Shown here: piece after piece, positions 35,109-44,191 of the stretch
Position numbering within the stretch: the first letter of the stretch is position 1
Layout: every line of letters starts with the position of its first letter
Source: an uncultured Lachnospiraceae bacterium
GTDB taxonomy: Bacteria; Bacillota; Clostridia; Lachnospirales; Lachnospiraceae
Reading direction: 5' to 3'
Assembly (NCBI GenBank): GCA_910578795.1
Contig: CAJTSD010000008.1
Location: 25,865-89,864 of the forward strand
Length of the DNA: 64,000 nucleotides
Translations under genes and position numbers: made by a program
The notes under the pieces: generated by a model
Told to the model about the DNA's origin: nothing
Database searches by the model: none
The model's input: only the letters and a program-made list of their open reading frames with translations

Positions 35109-38100
35109 TTATTTTACGGTTATGGAAATTTTCATGGTCACGGGTTTCGCATTGGATGCCATGTCCTTAAGCTTCACCTGATACGTAACACCGTATTTTC
35201 CCGGTTTGATTGTACGCTTTGCCTCATCTGTCAGCTTCAGCGTTATCCGGTTTTTTCCGGTCTTTTTTATCGTAAAATTCTGATTCGCTTTGCTTTCAGG
35301 AAGTACAATATCGGAAATTTCACCAAAGCTTGCGCTGTTATATACCCGCCAGTTTACTTCATTGTTGGATGCCTTATAAATCGTTCCTGCTTTGATGCTT
35401 GCAGTCATCTTAGGCATTTTATTGACAGGCTTTATCCTGACGCTTGCAGGCACTGCCGTGTTGTTCTTGAATCCGAACACCAAATCCAGCACGTATGTTG
35501 TAGTACCCATTGAAACGCCTTCTGCTGCCTTTATCTCCACTTTGCCGTCATCCGTAAGACTTGCATCAAACAATTCCGCATTATTGCCCATCGTCTTTAC
35601 GCTTTTGACTGTTGAGGTCATGTTTGACAGCTTTATCGTATAAAGCACCGATGTATTTTTCCTGTCCACAAGATTAATCTGACCTTTTCCGGAAAGCTTT
35701 ACGTCCGGGCTCTTGGAAGCGTCCATAAGCGTGATGCCTAACGTTGCGGGCTTTAGCTCTGTCCCGCCCGATATCGTTGCGTATACCTTGAAGTTATAGT
35801 TTCCAGCCCTGATTCCAGACGGTCTGTTCTCATCCAGTCCGATTTCCAGCGTACCCTTTGCGGCATCATAGGAAAGCTTCAGGTACCCGCTGTCAACCAG
35901 CTCTTTTCCTTTTGCATTTGCAGCATCGCACCTGACTGTTTCAACGCCAATCGAACTATTGTTCTTAACCGACACATCCACGGACACGCTTCCGTTATCT
36001 TTGATATTATGCGCCATATTCAGGCTGACCTTTTTGGTATCCAGCTGTGTAAACAGTGCCTTAACCACAGATACTTTTCCGGAAAGGTTAAGATCCTGTG
36101 TCCAGTTCTCGTCAGAAACCGAAAGCTTATAGCTTACGCTCTTTCCACCACTGTATCCAATCTTAATGTTCGTACCGTATTGTTCCGCCGTAACAGACGG
36201 TGTGAGGGAAGTTACCTTACTGGTTTCTGACAATGGCACCTTCTTTTTCGTCTTTGTATCCACAAGGTATGTTTCCATTGTCTGTGCCGCTGACAGCACT
36301 GCGAGTTCCTGAACCTTGAGCGTAGGCTTCTTTGCCCTTGCTGTAATCTTTAATGTTTCCGTATGCGTTCCGTATTCATTGTACTTTATCAATAGCGGCA
36401 AATTTGTATACTCGGAATTTTTGCTTTGGAATCCGTTCACTGTGGACTTATCCAGTCCTTTTGCTTTTACTGTAAGGATTCCTGTTTCCTTATCATAAGA
36501 CTCGACGCTAAATCCGACTGCCCTGTCAGCGCTGTTTGTAATACTTGCAATATCATAATCACTGTTTACAACATACTGGGCGATTGTATCCGCATAGAAA
36601 ATATTGGGAGCCGTTTTCTGTACAAACCTTACTTTCGGTTTTGTCGTATCCACTACCAGTTTTACGTCCCAGGTTATCGGATTTCCCATCTGTGTCCTTA
36701 CCGTAAGCTGTGCATTAACCGTCGTATTTTTTGTATAACTGTCCTTGTTTACAATGGACATGATATATTTTCCGTCAACTCTGGTAATCTTGAAATTCTC
36801 ATTGTTCACCCGGATGCTTACAATCTCATTTCCTTCCACAGCATGAATCGGCAATTCCGTCCCGTCCAGTGCATATTTGCTAAGGACAATGGTATTGGTC
36901 TCCAGAATCGGTGAAAAGTCGCGCACCTCTACTGCAATCTCCGCATATTTTTCCCCGGCGTCATTTGCGGTTGCCCTCAGGATAATCGTACCGCTCTTTT
37001 TAATGTACAGCTGGACAGTCCCGTCCGAAGCCTCTTTGATTTCCCCGAGTGCAGGGTCATTGATGGTCCACTTGAAGGTTCCCTGCTGTACTTCCACCTC
37101 CTTATCGTCCATGCTTGCACTAAGCACAAACTTAATCCGGTATGCCTGGCTTGATACACTTGCCTCGTCTACATAAACCGCATTCTCTTCTTCACTGTAT
37201 TTATAGTTGATTGGATATTGTATTTTATCGGTCGTCGGTGTGATTTTAATCTGTGTAATATGCTCTGGTATGACAATAACATCATACTCTTCCGATAAGA
37301 CCTCTTCTCCCACCGTAACATTTGCCGTAATCACGCCTGCCGTAATATCGCTTACCTTTGCCGCCTGCACTTTGATGTTCCTGCCCTTGCGGTTATCCAA
37401 AACAAAGATATTATCCGCCGTCCAGTCAAACGAAACCGCCTTGTCAACCGCTTCCACAAACGCCTTGTTTGATTCCACGAAATAGCCTCTGTATGTAAGG
37501 CTGACGCTGTAATCGCCTTCCTTACCTGAGGTAAGCTCAATCGGTCCTGAAACCTTTACTCCCGTTATCTGCGTAACTGCTACGGGAACCGGCATTGTAA
37601 ACGGCACATAGCTCTTTTGTGAATATCTTGCGCTATAGCCCTGTACTTTGGAAGGGTCGTCGTTTGGAACCGTAACGACGGTATCCGGCTCAACCCACTC
37701 CCAGCCGTCAGGCAATGCCAAATCACCGAGTCTGGTACCGTGTACATTTGTAATGCAGTAAACCGTTCCTACCTTTTTCAGGAGGGTTTCCTTTTCAAGG
37801 TCGGAAAAATTGCTCTCGCCAACTTTTACCGTACACCTTATGTCGTGACCATCTTTTGGACTTTCCTGATCTTTATATATTACCTTTAATTGTGCTTCTC
37901 CAGTTCCGACTGATTTAATGGAAATTAAAATTCCTTTTTCCTTAACTCCTTCTTCATTTTCCTTTTCAAACGGTGTCTGCCGTTCTACCACAAAAACCTT
38001 CGGATCCAAACTTTCTACCGAAAATTCTTCCGTAATTTCCCAAGCATCTTCTGGACCAATCGTCACCTTGATGTCAATTGATTTATCCACGCCACTTAAT

Positions 38101-40100
38101 TCAACAACGTATTTATCAATCTCTTTTGGATCATACTTTAATCCATTTACATAAAATTCATCTACATAAGTACGCTTACGGATCTTTATTTCCTTGCGCT
38201 GTACCGAACTTCCAACCGTAATTTTCACAGTTACGCTCAAGTCCGTTGCATTCGGGTCTGTACCCTCGCTTGCTGTAATGACTGCTTTATTCGGTTCTGT
38301 ATCTTTCAATTCGACCTTAACAGGTGCGTTCGAAAGGCTGTATCCTTCCAGCTCAAATTTTGCAGTCTGGTTCTCATCGGCATTGATAATGCTCAATTCA
38401 GTTGTATTTCGCTCGTTATCATTCCAGTAAATCTCATCCTTTGATACAACACAAGACCAGTCATCCGATACAGAGCCGCCTGTTACCCGAACTAAATCTT
38501 CCAGACAATAAGTCTGTCCGTCTTTCAAAAATACATTGATATCATATGTCCCTCTCGGAAGAACCTGAATACAGTCTTTCATGGAGAATGATGTATGATT
38601 CATGTAATCAGGCATCATATAAAGCCCGTAATTCCCCTCAATATCCTGATACCGGTAATCCTTAGATTCATAAGAGGTCCTAAAGGACACATTGGGATAT
38701 GTAAACTCTTTTCCGTTCTCATCCGTCAATGTAATATGATCAACCGTATTGGTTGTACTGTATGTATAATACAGGTCTATCACATCGTCACCCGAATTTG
38801 TGCTATAGCGATAGCTGCTTTTTCCGGGATAGATGTCCTGTTCTACAACCTGAAACGACCTTGTCAGCTCACCGAGTGTCTCCCCATTTTGTTCCAGCAT
38901 AATAGTAACACTGTGCTCTCCCACAGATAAGCCAGTCTTTTCAATCCAATAAATGTTCTCATATGTTTTTCCGCTTATGGTTTTATGCGCAAAGTTTGCA
39001 TCCTGACCGTCAAGCTTAAAAGAAATACGATACGGAAGCTTCGACTTGTATCCGCCTACCATAACCGTAACGGGCACACCGCTGCTTACTTTATAATAAG
39101 AAGTCTCCACTTTCGCATGAAACCCTTCCGCCCGCTGCGAAAAAAGCGTATCATCCGCTAATTTCACATCCTGATTGGGCACACCGCTGCTTTGAAGATT
39201 TCTAAGCTGTGTGGCATCCATAAGGTTTTCCTTCACCTGAAGCTCTCTCAGTTTGTTATTCTGATAAAAATTCGGCGCTGTGGCAATGTCATTTCCGTTC
39301 AGATTAATACTTGTCAATTCACTTAGACTGCTCCAGTCAATGCTTCTTGCATCGGAAATCTCATGATAAGACAAATCAATTTCCGTAAGTCCGGTCAAAA
39401 GCTCCATTCCCTTGATATTTTTAATTACAGGTTCACTGACCGATGTTCTCGGATAATCAAGCGTCCGTAATCCCCCAAGCATTTTCTTCGTAACAACAGA
39501 ATCATGACTAACCTTTAACAATTCAAAAACCTTTCCCCGAAATACCTCATCAGGAAATTCTACAGACATATCAACATCTTCTTCAATTTCCTCACTGCCC
39601 GATTCTAGTTCCGACGCTGATTCCGTATTGGTTCCGGAAGTTTCCTCCAAATTGTCAATTTCACTGGCAAGCTCTGTTTCCGATACTTCTTCTGTTTCTG
39701 ATGCCTTTATCTCCGGAGCCTCTGTTTCTGATTCTTCCGGTGCCGGTGTTTCCAATATCTCCTGCGTTTCCGCAACTTCTGTTTTTGCGGTTTCCGTTTC
39801 TATCGTCGTCACATTTTCGCCGTCTACAGTTTCCTCTGCAATCTCCTGTGTTCCGGCATCCGTTTCCTGTATGCCTGTTTCCTCTGCTTCAACGCTCTGC
39901 GCGCCGGACTCCTGTGCCTCATTCTTGGGTTCTTTTGTTTCTTGTACTTGTGGTTCTTCCGCCAGAACCTCAACGCTTTGCGTTTCCCGGATAATTTCAT
40001 CCGCTTCATCTGCATTGACATTCACCGATACCGTGTGAAGCAACATGCTTACACATAAAATTCCTGCCAGCAGCTTTTTTCGCACTTTGGATGCTTTCAT
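35109..40100 (-). CDS. large secreted protein with LRR and Ig-like domains
   Basis: A 1663-residue exported protein. It has a signal peptide (KKLLAGILCVSMLLHTVSVNVNA), a Glu/Thr/Ser-rich low-complexity segment to ~175, and classical leucine-rich repeats of the internalin style at ~180-300 (LTGLTEIDLSYHEIS, LSELTSINLNGNDIA). About 1300 residues of beta-rich modules follow, likely Ig-like or cadherin-like (KVSGPIELTSGKEGDYSVSL). It ends in a beta strand (VTMKISITVK) with no sorting signal or helix, so it is secreted or non-covalently held. ATG has AAGGAGG 8 bases upstream. It is transcribed alone, between the two sortase islands. The ligand is unknown; an adhesin role is inferred. Confidence 0.82.
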   Translation of the reverse strand: MKASKVRKKLLAGILCVSMLLHTVSVNVNADEADEIIRETQSVEVLAEEPQVQETKEPKNEAQESGAQSVEAEETGIQETDAGTQEIAEETVDGENVTTIETETAKTEVAETQEILETPAPEESETEAPEIKASETEEVSETELASEIDNLEETSGTNTESASELESGSEEIEEDVDMSVEFPDEVFRGKVFELLKVSHDSVVTKKMLGGLRTLDYPRTSVSEPVIKNIKGMELLTGLTEIDLSYHEISDARSIDWSSLSELTSINLNGNDIATAPNFYQNNKLRELQVKENLMDATQLRNLQSSGVPNQDVKLADDTLFSQRAEGFHAKVETSYYKVSSGVPVTVMVGGYKSKLPYRISFKLDGQDANFAHKTISGKTYENIYWIEKTGLSVGEHSVTIMLEQNGETLGELTRSFQVVEQDIYPGKSSYRYSTNSGDDVIDLYYTYSTTNTVDHITLTDENGKEFTYPNVSFRTSYESKDYRYQDIEGNYGLYMMPDYMNHTSFSMKDCIQVLPRGTYDINVFLKDGQTYCLEDLVRVTGGSVSDDWSCVVSKDEIYWNDNERNTTELSIINADENQTAKFELEGYSLSNAPVKVELKDTEPNKAVITASEGTDPNATDLSVTVKITVGSSVQRKEIKIRKRTYVDEFYVNGLKYDPKEIDKYVVELSGVDKSIDIKVTIGPEDAWEITEEFSVESLDPKVFVVERQTPFEKENEEGVKEKGILISIKSVGTGEAQLKVIYKDQESPKDGHDIRCTVKVGESNFSDLEKETLLKKVGTVYCITNVHGTRLGDLALPDGWEWVEPDTVVTVPNDDPSKVQGYSARYSQKSYVPFTMPVPVAVTQITGVKVSGPIELTSGKEGDYSVSLTYRGYFVESNKAFVEAVDKAVSFDWTADNIFVLDNRKGRNIKVQAAKVSDITAGVITANVTVGEEVLSEEYDVIVIPEHITQIKITPTTDKIQYPINYKYSEEENAVYVDEASVSSQAYRIKFVLSASMDDKEVEVQQGTFKWTINDPALGEIKEASDGTVQLYIKKSGTIILRATANDAGEKYAEIAVEVRDFSPILETNTIVLSKYALDGTELPIHAVEGNEIVSIRVNNENFKITRVDGKYIMSIVNKDSYTKNTTVNAQLTVRTQMGNPITWDVKLVVDTTKPKVRFVQKTAPNIFYADTIAQYVVNSDYDIASITNSADRAVGFSVESYDKETGILTVKAKGLDKSTVNGFQSKNSEYTNLPLLIKYNEYGTHTETLKITARAKKPTLKVQELAVLSAAQTMETYLVDTKTKKKVPLSETSKVTSLTPSVTAEQYGTNIKIGYSGGKSVSYKLSVSDENWTQDLNLSGKVSVVKALFTQLDTKKVSLNMAHNIKDNGSVSVDVSVKNNSSIGVETVRCDAANAKGKELVDSGYLKLSYDAAKGTLEIGLDENRPSGIRAGNYNFKVYATISGGTELKPATLGITLMDASKSPDVKLSGKGQINLVDRKNTSVLYTIKLSNMTSTVKSVKTMGNNAELFDASLTDDGKVEIKAAEGVSMGTTTYVLDLVFGFKNNTAVPASVRIKPVNKMPKMTASIKAGTIYKASNNEVNWRVYNSASFGEISDIVLPESKANQNFTIKKTGKNRITLKLTDEAKRTIKPGKYGVTYQVKLKDMASNAKPVTMKISITVK

Positions 40101-40167
40101 GAATAAATCCTCCTTTATTTTACTCTATTTTCAGTCTATATTCTTTATGAGCCGTATATTATCTATC

Positions 40168-40196
40168 ATTATACAATATCTTTTATTCACATTCAA
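40168..40196 (-). promoter_or_regulatory. promoter of the LRR/Ig-like protein gene
   Basis: On the minus strand, TTGAAT (40191-40196), 17-base spacer, TATAAT (40168-40173), about 70 bases before the ATG. Confidence 0.75.
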
Positions 40197-40373
40197 TTGC
40201 ATATCAAGCGAAAAAATAAAATTTCTCCCATTATTTTTCCAATTTTCCCACTATGTAAAACCCTTATGTAAATGCCCAAATTACGGCAATTTTTTATGTC
40301 AATTTACCATTCCTGTCAAAGTCTGCGGATTGATTCTTTTTACCATTTTGTGCAAAAAAGGTTCTTTTGTGTA

Positions 40374-40400
40374 ACACTTTTTTCCCCTGCACATATAGTA
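40374..40400 (+). promoter_or_regulatory. possible sigma-K-type sporulation promoter
   Basis: AC (40374-40375), 16 bases, then CATATAGTA (40392-40400). This fits the mother-cell sigma-K pattern AC-N16-CATAnnnTA. I see no good sigma-A -35 at the right distance. The pattern is short, so chance is possible. Confidence 0.4.
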
Positions 40401-40431
40401 TAGAAAAACACTTCTTCGGAGGTAACCTACC

Positions 40432-40704
40432 ATGAGCGAATTATCAGCAAGCAACTGCGGCTGCAACCAGACACCAAATTATTCGGAGTGCGGCTGTGGC
40501 TGTGGAAACAACAACGGCTTCGGAAGTTGGATTTGGATTTTAATCCTTCTTAGCTGCTGCGGCGGCTCTAACAGCTTCGGCTTTGGCAACAACGGCTGTG
40601 GCTGCGGCAACGACAACTGTGGCTGCGGTAATAACAGCTGCGGTAACTGGATTTGGATCCTGATTCTTCTTTGTTGCTGTGGCGGCAATAACGGCTGCTG
40701 CTAA
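40432..40704 (+). CDS. small Cys/Gly/Asn-rich protein with tandem WIWILILL repeats
   Basis: A 90-residue protein unlike its neighbours in composition: 21 Cys by my count and many Gly and Asn. It has two copies of a unit built from a hydrophobic core, SWIWILILLSCCGG and NWIWILILLCCCGG, each flanked by CGCGN-type repeats. GGAGG sits 9 bases before the ATG. Such Gly/Cys-rich short proteins are often spore-coat components in Bacillus and Clostridia. The sigma-K-like promoter fits this, but no firm family match is claimed. Alternative: a disulfide-rich peptide or membrane microprotein. It ends in its own terminator. Confidence 0.75.
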   Translation: MSELSASNCGCNQTPNYSECGCGCGNNNGFGSWIWILILLSCCGGSNSFGFGNNGCGCGNDNCGCGNNSCGNWIWILILLCCCGGNNGCC

Positions 40705-40724
40705 AAGCATCTGCTATTGTCCGC

Positions 40725-40759
40725 AGAGGGCTCGGTCTGTGTACACGGGCCCTCTTTTT
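40725..40759 (+). terminator. terminator of the Cys-rich protein gene
   Basis: Ten-base arms AGAGGGCTCG/CGGGCCCTCT (one G-T pair) followed by TTTT, 20 bases after the stop. Confidence 0.85.
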
Positions 40760-40866
40760 ACGATATGGGAATATGCGGTGTCCCCTAAGCATATATTTTA
40801 CAAAATATCCACACAGCACACAGTTTTACTGTTGCCGCGTCAATCAGATTGGAGGTTTGAGACAAT

Positions 40867-41343
40867 ATGGAAGACAATGATTATGTGCTGGCATTTGACC
40901 ATTTTTATACCACCAATCATATTCAAATCCTAAAGTCCTTAATTCCTTTTATGGAAGGTGAACAATTCGGTATGCTTCCTGCTCTCATCAAATATATGGA
41001 ACTTCAATATACGCTGACTCTAGTCGAAAAAGGGAGCAAACCAATGGAAGACCCTGGAATCCATGCATGCAGCAAAGGAAAAAACGAAAAAGAACAGAAA
41101 GGATTGGAAGACAACATAGAACAGATTTATAATGCTGTGCACCGCTACCTTGCTCCAAACGAGGAAAAAGAATTTTCGCAACTCTTATCCGCGATGCGGA
41201 CAATGAAAAATATGCGCGAAATGCAACAGATGCTCGAAATGCTGCAAAGCCTGAATCCCGATATGGATACAAGCGGCAATGGCGGTTTGGGTGGTCTTGA
41301 TCTCAATGAAATCATGCAGATGTTAAATCAAAATGGAGGCTGA
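40867..41343 (+). CDS. small acidic cytoplasmic protein of unknown function
   Basis: I do not recognise this 158-residue protein. It is mostly helical and rich in Met, Glu and Gln, with no signal peptide. It opens with FDHFYTTNHIQILKSLIPFM and ends with a Met-rich helix (MREMQQMLEMLQSLNPDMD), a Gly patch and EIMQMLNQNGG. GGAGG lies 11 bases before the ATG. A CATATATTT sequence ~75 bases upstream could be a sigma-E/K -10, but this is weak. The next small gene follows within 85 bases, so they may be co-transcribed. A sporulation role is a guess from context. Confidence 0.7.
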   Translation: MEDNDYVLAFDHFYTTNHIQILKSLIPFMEGEQFGMLPALIKYMELQYTLTLVEKGSKPMEDPGIHACSKGKNEKEQKGLEDNIEQIYNAVHRYLAPNEEKEFSQLLSAMRTMKNMREMQQMLEMLQSLNPDMDTSGNGGLGGLDLNEIMQMLNQNGG

Positions 41344-41426
41344 ACAGTGTGAAAAATAAATTTTTCACACGGCAAATTTGTGCTTACGCCCAAATTCGCA
41401 AATATTGGCAAAAATGGAGGATTATT

Positions 41427-41711
41427 ATGGATGCAAATAAAGAATGGTTAAACGACCCTGCGCTTGCAGGAATTGAAAAGGCAAAGCTTTTATTTCTTGA
41501 AAAGCTATTTGTCCAAAGCACTTCTATTGATATGACAAACCAAAAAGAAATGCTGCCCTTTTTGCTTTCCCTTTCCAAGTTAAGCAAAGAAAACAACATT
41601 TCTTTTGAAAAAGATGAAGTTGCATTAATTTATTCTGTACTTCAAAAGTATTCCGGCAAAGAAGACATTGCTAAGATGGAGAAAATTTCCTCCGCTTTCC
41701 ATTTCCGGTAA
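41427..41711 (+). CDS. small helical protein of unknown function
   Basis: A 94-residue protein starting MDANKEWLNDPALAG, with GGAGG 7 bases before the ATG; longer in-frame starts lack a ribosome site. It is helical, mixed charge, and without signal or cysteine. It shares its general style (KAKLLFLEKLF, LPFLLSLSKL) with the preceding gene and may be a partner. Its last 41 bases overlap, in antisense, the 3' end of the TPKTG-anchored protein gene, and no terminator separates the convergent genes. I see no known motif. Confidence 0.7.
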   Translation: MDANKEWLNDPALAGIEKAKLLFLEKLFVQSTSIDMTNQKEMLPFLLSLSKLSKENNISFEKDEVALIYSVLQKYSGKEDIAKMEKISSAFHFR

Positions 41712-44178
41712 GCAAGAGCAGAATCCCTGCCGAAAACAGAACACATACGAAAAGCATGCGGTATTGTACCGGATCACCCGTCTTTGGCGTGGAATCCTTG
41801 ACATGCTGTGCGCTTGACGGGGCACTTGATGCCGAGGCATTCGTTTTTGATGTCGTCTTTGTTTTTGGTTCCAAAGAAGCGCCGCTGCCTTGGCTCCCCG
41901 CAGGCTTCTTCTCTGTACCCGTGCCAGCTGCTGCAATCGCATCCGATGCTGTCGGCACTTCTGAAACTACAGGCGCTGTCGGCTGTGTTTCTCCTACTGT
42001 AATAGAATTGGCGCCAATTCCCGATGTCGTCACGCCTGCCGCAGGGGTTCCTGAGGCTGACGTTCCCAATGTCACACCAGTGCTGCTTGTGGAAACAGTA
42101 TTCGTACCTGTATTTGTTCCCGCATTTCCCCCAATTGTCGCGCCAAGCGTTATGCTTTTGGAATCGTTTGAGCCAACCACGCTTACGGAATCACTTTTTG
42201 TTTCTTTCTCCTTATCGGATGAAGCAGAATCCTTCTCATATACAAGATGCTTATATCTTGAAGCAAGCTCCTTCGCAATTGCAATTGCACTGTCAGATTT
42301 TGCGGTGATTGTCACATCTTTTGATGCTTTTTCAAACGCGCTGAATGCATCCTCGTCCACATCGCTTAATGCATCTGGAAGCGCCACACTCTTAATCGAA
42401 CTTATATTCTCAAATGCATCCTCTCCGATTGCCGTCACCGTTTCAGGTATTTTTACATTACTTGAACCACCATTGTATTTATAGAGAACTGTCTTATTGG
42501 CATTCATTGTAAAACCGGATGTTGTAGCATACCACTTCTTATACAGCGTCATGTTTTTCTTAATTTCCTTTACATTTCCCTTTGAGTCTGTTCTGCTATA
42601 CTTTGAAAGGCAGTTTTTGTCCGTATACCAGTTTGTATCTGTATTATATCCGGAATATTTAAAGGCTGCATCATCCTCATATTCCGGATAGGCTTTCTTT
42701 GAAATTCCCTTTCCCTTTTCCACCTTTGTTTTTACACTTGTTGCACCATCATATTCTTTCCCGTCAAAAGTACCGCTATATTTTCCGCCATTCATATCAA
42801 AAGTCACAGTATAACCGTCTGTTTCCCAGCGCGCGTAAAGCGTCAGATTCCCTGTCAGCGGCTTTTTCCATGCCTTGAACTCTTCCTCCAAATCTTCATC
42901 CGTATACCATCCCTTAAATTTCTTTCCTTTTATGGAAGGCTTCTCTGACGGTTCGTTGAACGGTTCATCCTCATAGAGTTTTAATTTTTCAGGCACATTA
43001 TCTGCCCCCTCTGCCACAAAGGTTACATAATAATAAGGTTTTGTTTCTCGGTCCCACTTTGCATAAATCGTGGTATCGCCCTCTACCGTATCGTTTGCAA
43101 AATTCCATTCCGTCGTACATCCAGAATCCTTATACCATCCGTCAAACGTATACACCGTTTCCTGTTTTCCGTCATCCGTTTTTACGGTATAATTTCCCTT
43201 TGCCAATATTTGAGGCTGTTCCCCAGAGATCGATACAAGCTCCGAAACGGTGCTGTGTGCAGGAACTGTACGTTTTTCACCAGTGATTCCGGTAATTCCG
43301 GTATCAAATGTTACTGAATATTCCCGGGGTTCTTCTGTTTTTGTTTCGGTTTCCGTTTCAGTTTCCGTTTCTTTCTGTTCCCCAGATGCTGCCTCCGTTT
43401 CCTTTTCATTTCCCCCTTGCTCCTGACTGGCATTCTCTGTTCCGTTCTCTTCTTTATTTTCTGCCTGATTTTCCGCCACGTCATAATGAATTCCCGCAAT
43501 TTCCTCAACTTTATCGACATCAAGATACGAACTGTAAACAAACTGCTCATAGTTGTCAGCAAGCCTCTGTGCCATCTCCTCTGACTGACCGGATGTATTA
43601 TCATAAATATAAATAATACTGTTTTCCTGATCCGCGCCACTAAAAGCATTATCATATACTGTTTCAATATCCTTAGACAGCATAATTCCCCTGACACCTG
43701 CAAGGCTTGCAAACGCGTCCGGAGCAATTGTTGTCACGCTGTCTGGTATCTGTACGAGTTTTGCATCTCCGCTATACTGATACAATACCGTTTTATCAGG
43801 ATTCATGCAAAATCCGTTTTCCGTGCAAAACCACTTTTTATAAATTGTAACACTTTCCGAAATCCTGCTCTTTGGATCGAACTCCTCAATACATGCCTTA
43901 TCCGTGTACCATTTTTCATTCTCCGTTTCATAGCCTGCATAAGAAGCATACTGGTCATCGGGATAATTGTCTATCGTATTATTATTGTCAAGAACCAAAA
44001 CAGGCGTCTGATTCTTAAAATTATAACCATTATATTCCCCGTTAAATACCCCTCCGTTCATACTGAACGTGACCGTACTTGTTTCCTCCGCCTGTGCCTC
44101 CGGCATTGGAATCTGCGACAAAACCACTGCCAAAATCATAAGGCTCACTCCTAAAAGATTCTTTAATCTGCGATACAT
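41671..44178 (-). CDS. cell-wall-anchored protein with InlB-type repeats, LRR_5 blocks and TPKTG signal
   Basis: An 835-residue surface protein. After a signal peptide (LLGVSLMILAVVLSQIPMPEAQA) comes a module FSMNGGVFNGEYNGYNF repeated later as FDMNGGKYSGTFDGKEYDG. Each is followed by a Trp-Tyr-rich segment (NEKWYTDKAC, NTNWYTDKNC) and a short LRR_5 block (VTTIAPDAFASLAGVRGIML). Between them are three Listeria-Bacteroides-type repeats (VYTFDGWYKD, KFKGWYTDEDLE). A Thr/Ser/Gly-rich stalk leads to TPKTG-DP (~798), a hydrophobic helix and GKRRKF, a class B-type sorting signal. The dedicated sortase lies 13 bases upstream. GGAGGA precedes the ATG. Confidence 0.9.
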   Translation of the reverse strand: MYRRLKNLLGVSLMILAVVLSQIPMPEAQAEETSTVTFSMNGGVFNGEYNGYNFKNQTPVLVLDNNNTIDNYPDDQYASYAGYETENEKWYTDKACIEEFDPKSRISESVTIYKKWFCTENGFCMNPDKTVLYQYSGDAKLVQIPDSVTTIAPDAFASLAGVRGIMLSKDIETVYDNAFSGADQENSIIYIYDNTSGQSEEMAQRLADNYEQFVYSSYLDVDKVEEIAGIHYDVAENQAENKEENGTENASQEQGGNEKETEAASGEQKETETETETETKTEEPREYSVTFDTGITGITGEKRTVPAHSTVSELVSISGEQPQILAKGNYTVKTDDGKQETVYTFDGWYKDSGCTTEWNFANDTVEGDTTIYAKWDRETKPYYYVTFVAEGADNVPEKLKLYEDEPFNEPSEKPSIKGKKFKGWYTDEDLEEEFKAWKKPLTGNLTLYARWETDGYTVTFDMNGGKYSGTFDGKEYDGATSVKTKVEKGKGISKKAYPEYEDDAAFKYSGYNTDTNWYTDKNCLSKYSRTDSKGNVKEIKKNMTLYKKWYATTSGFTMNANKTVLYKYNGGSSNVKIPETVTAIGEDAFENISSIKSVALPDALSDVDEDAFSAFEKASKDVTITAKSDSAIAIAKELASRYKHLVYEKDSASSDKEKETKSDSVSVVGSNDSKSITLGATIGGNAGTNTGTNTVSTSSTGVTLGTSASGTPAAGVTTSGIGANSITVGETQPTAPVVSEVPTASDAIAAAGTGTEKKPAGSQGSGASLEPKTKTTSKTNASASSAPSSAQHVKDSTPKTGDPVQYRMLFVCVLFSAGILLLLTGNGKRRKFSPS

Positions 44179-44191
44179 AGTTCTCCTCCCC

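Larger units (their letters stand above)
40101..40431. other. divergent intergenic region
   Basis: AT-rich, with no ORF of interest. It contains the minus-strand promoter of the 1663-residue protein at 40168-40196 and the plus-strand sporulation-like promoter at 40374-40400. I see nothing else structured in it. Confidence 0.6.

Noticed and set aside
35109..40100. Sortase signal at the end of the 1663-residue protein
   Set aside because: It ends in a beta strand with no xPxTG, hydrophobic helix or basic tail.
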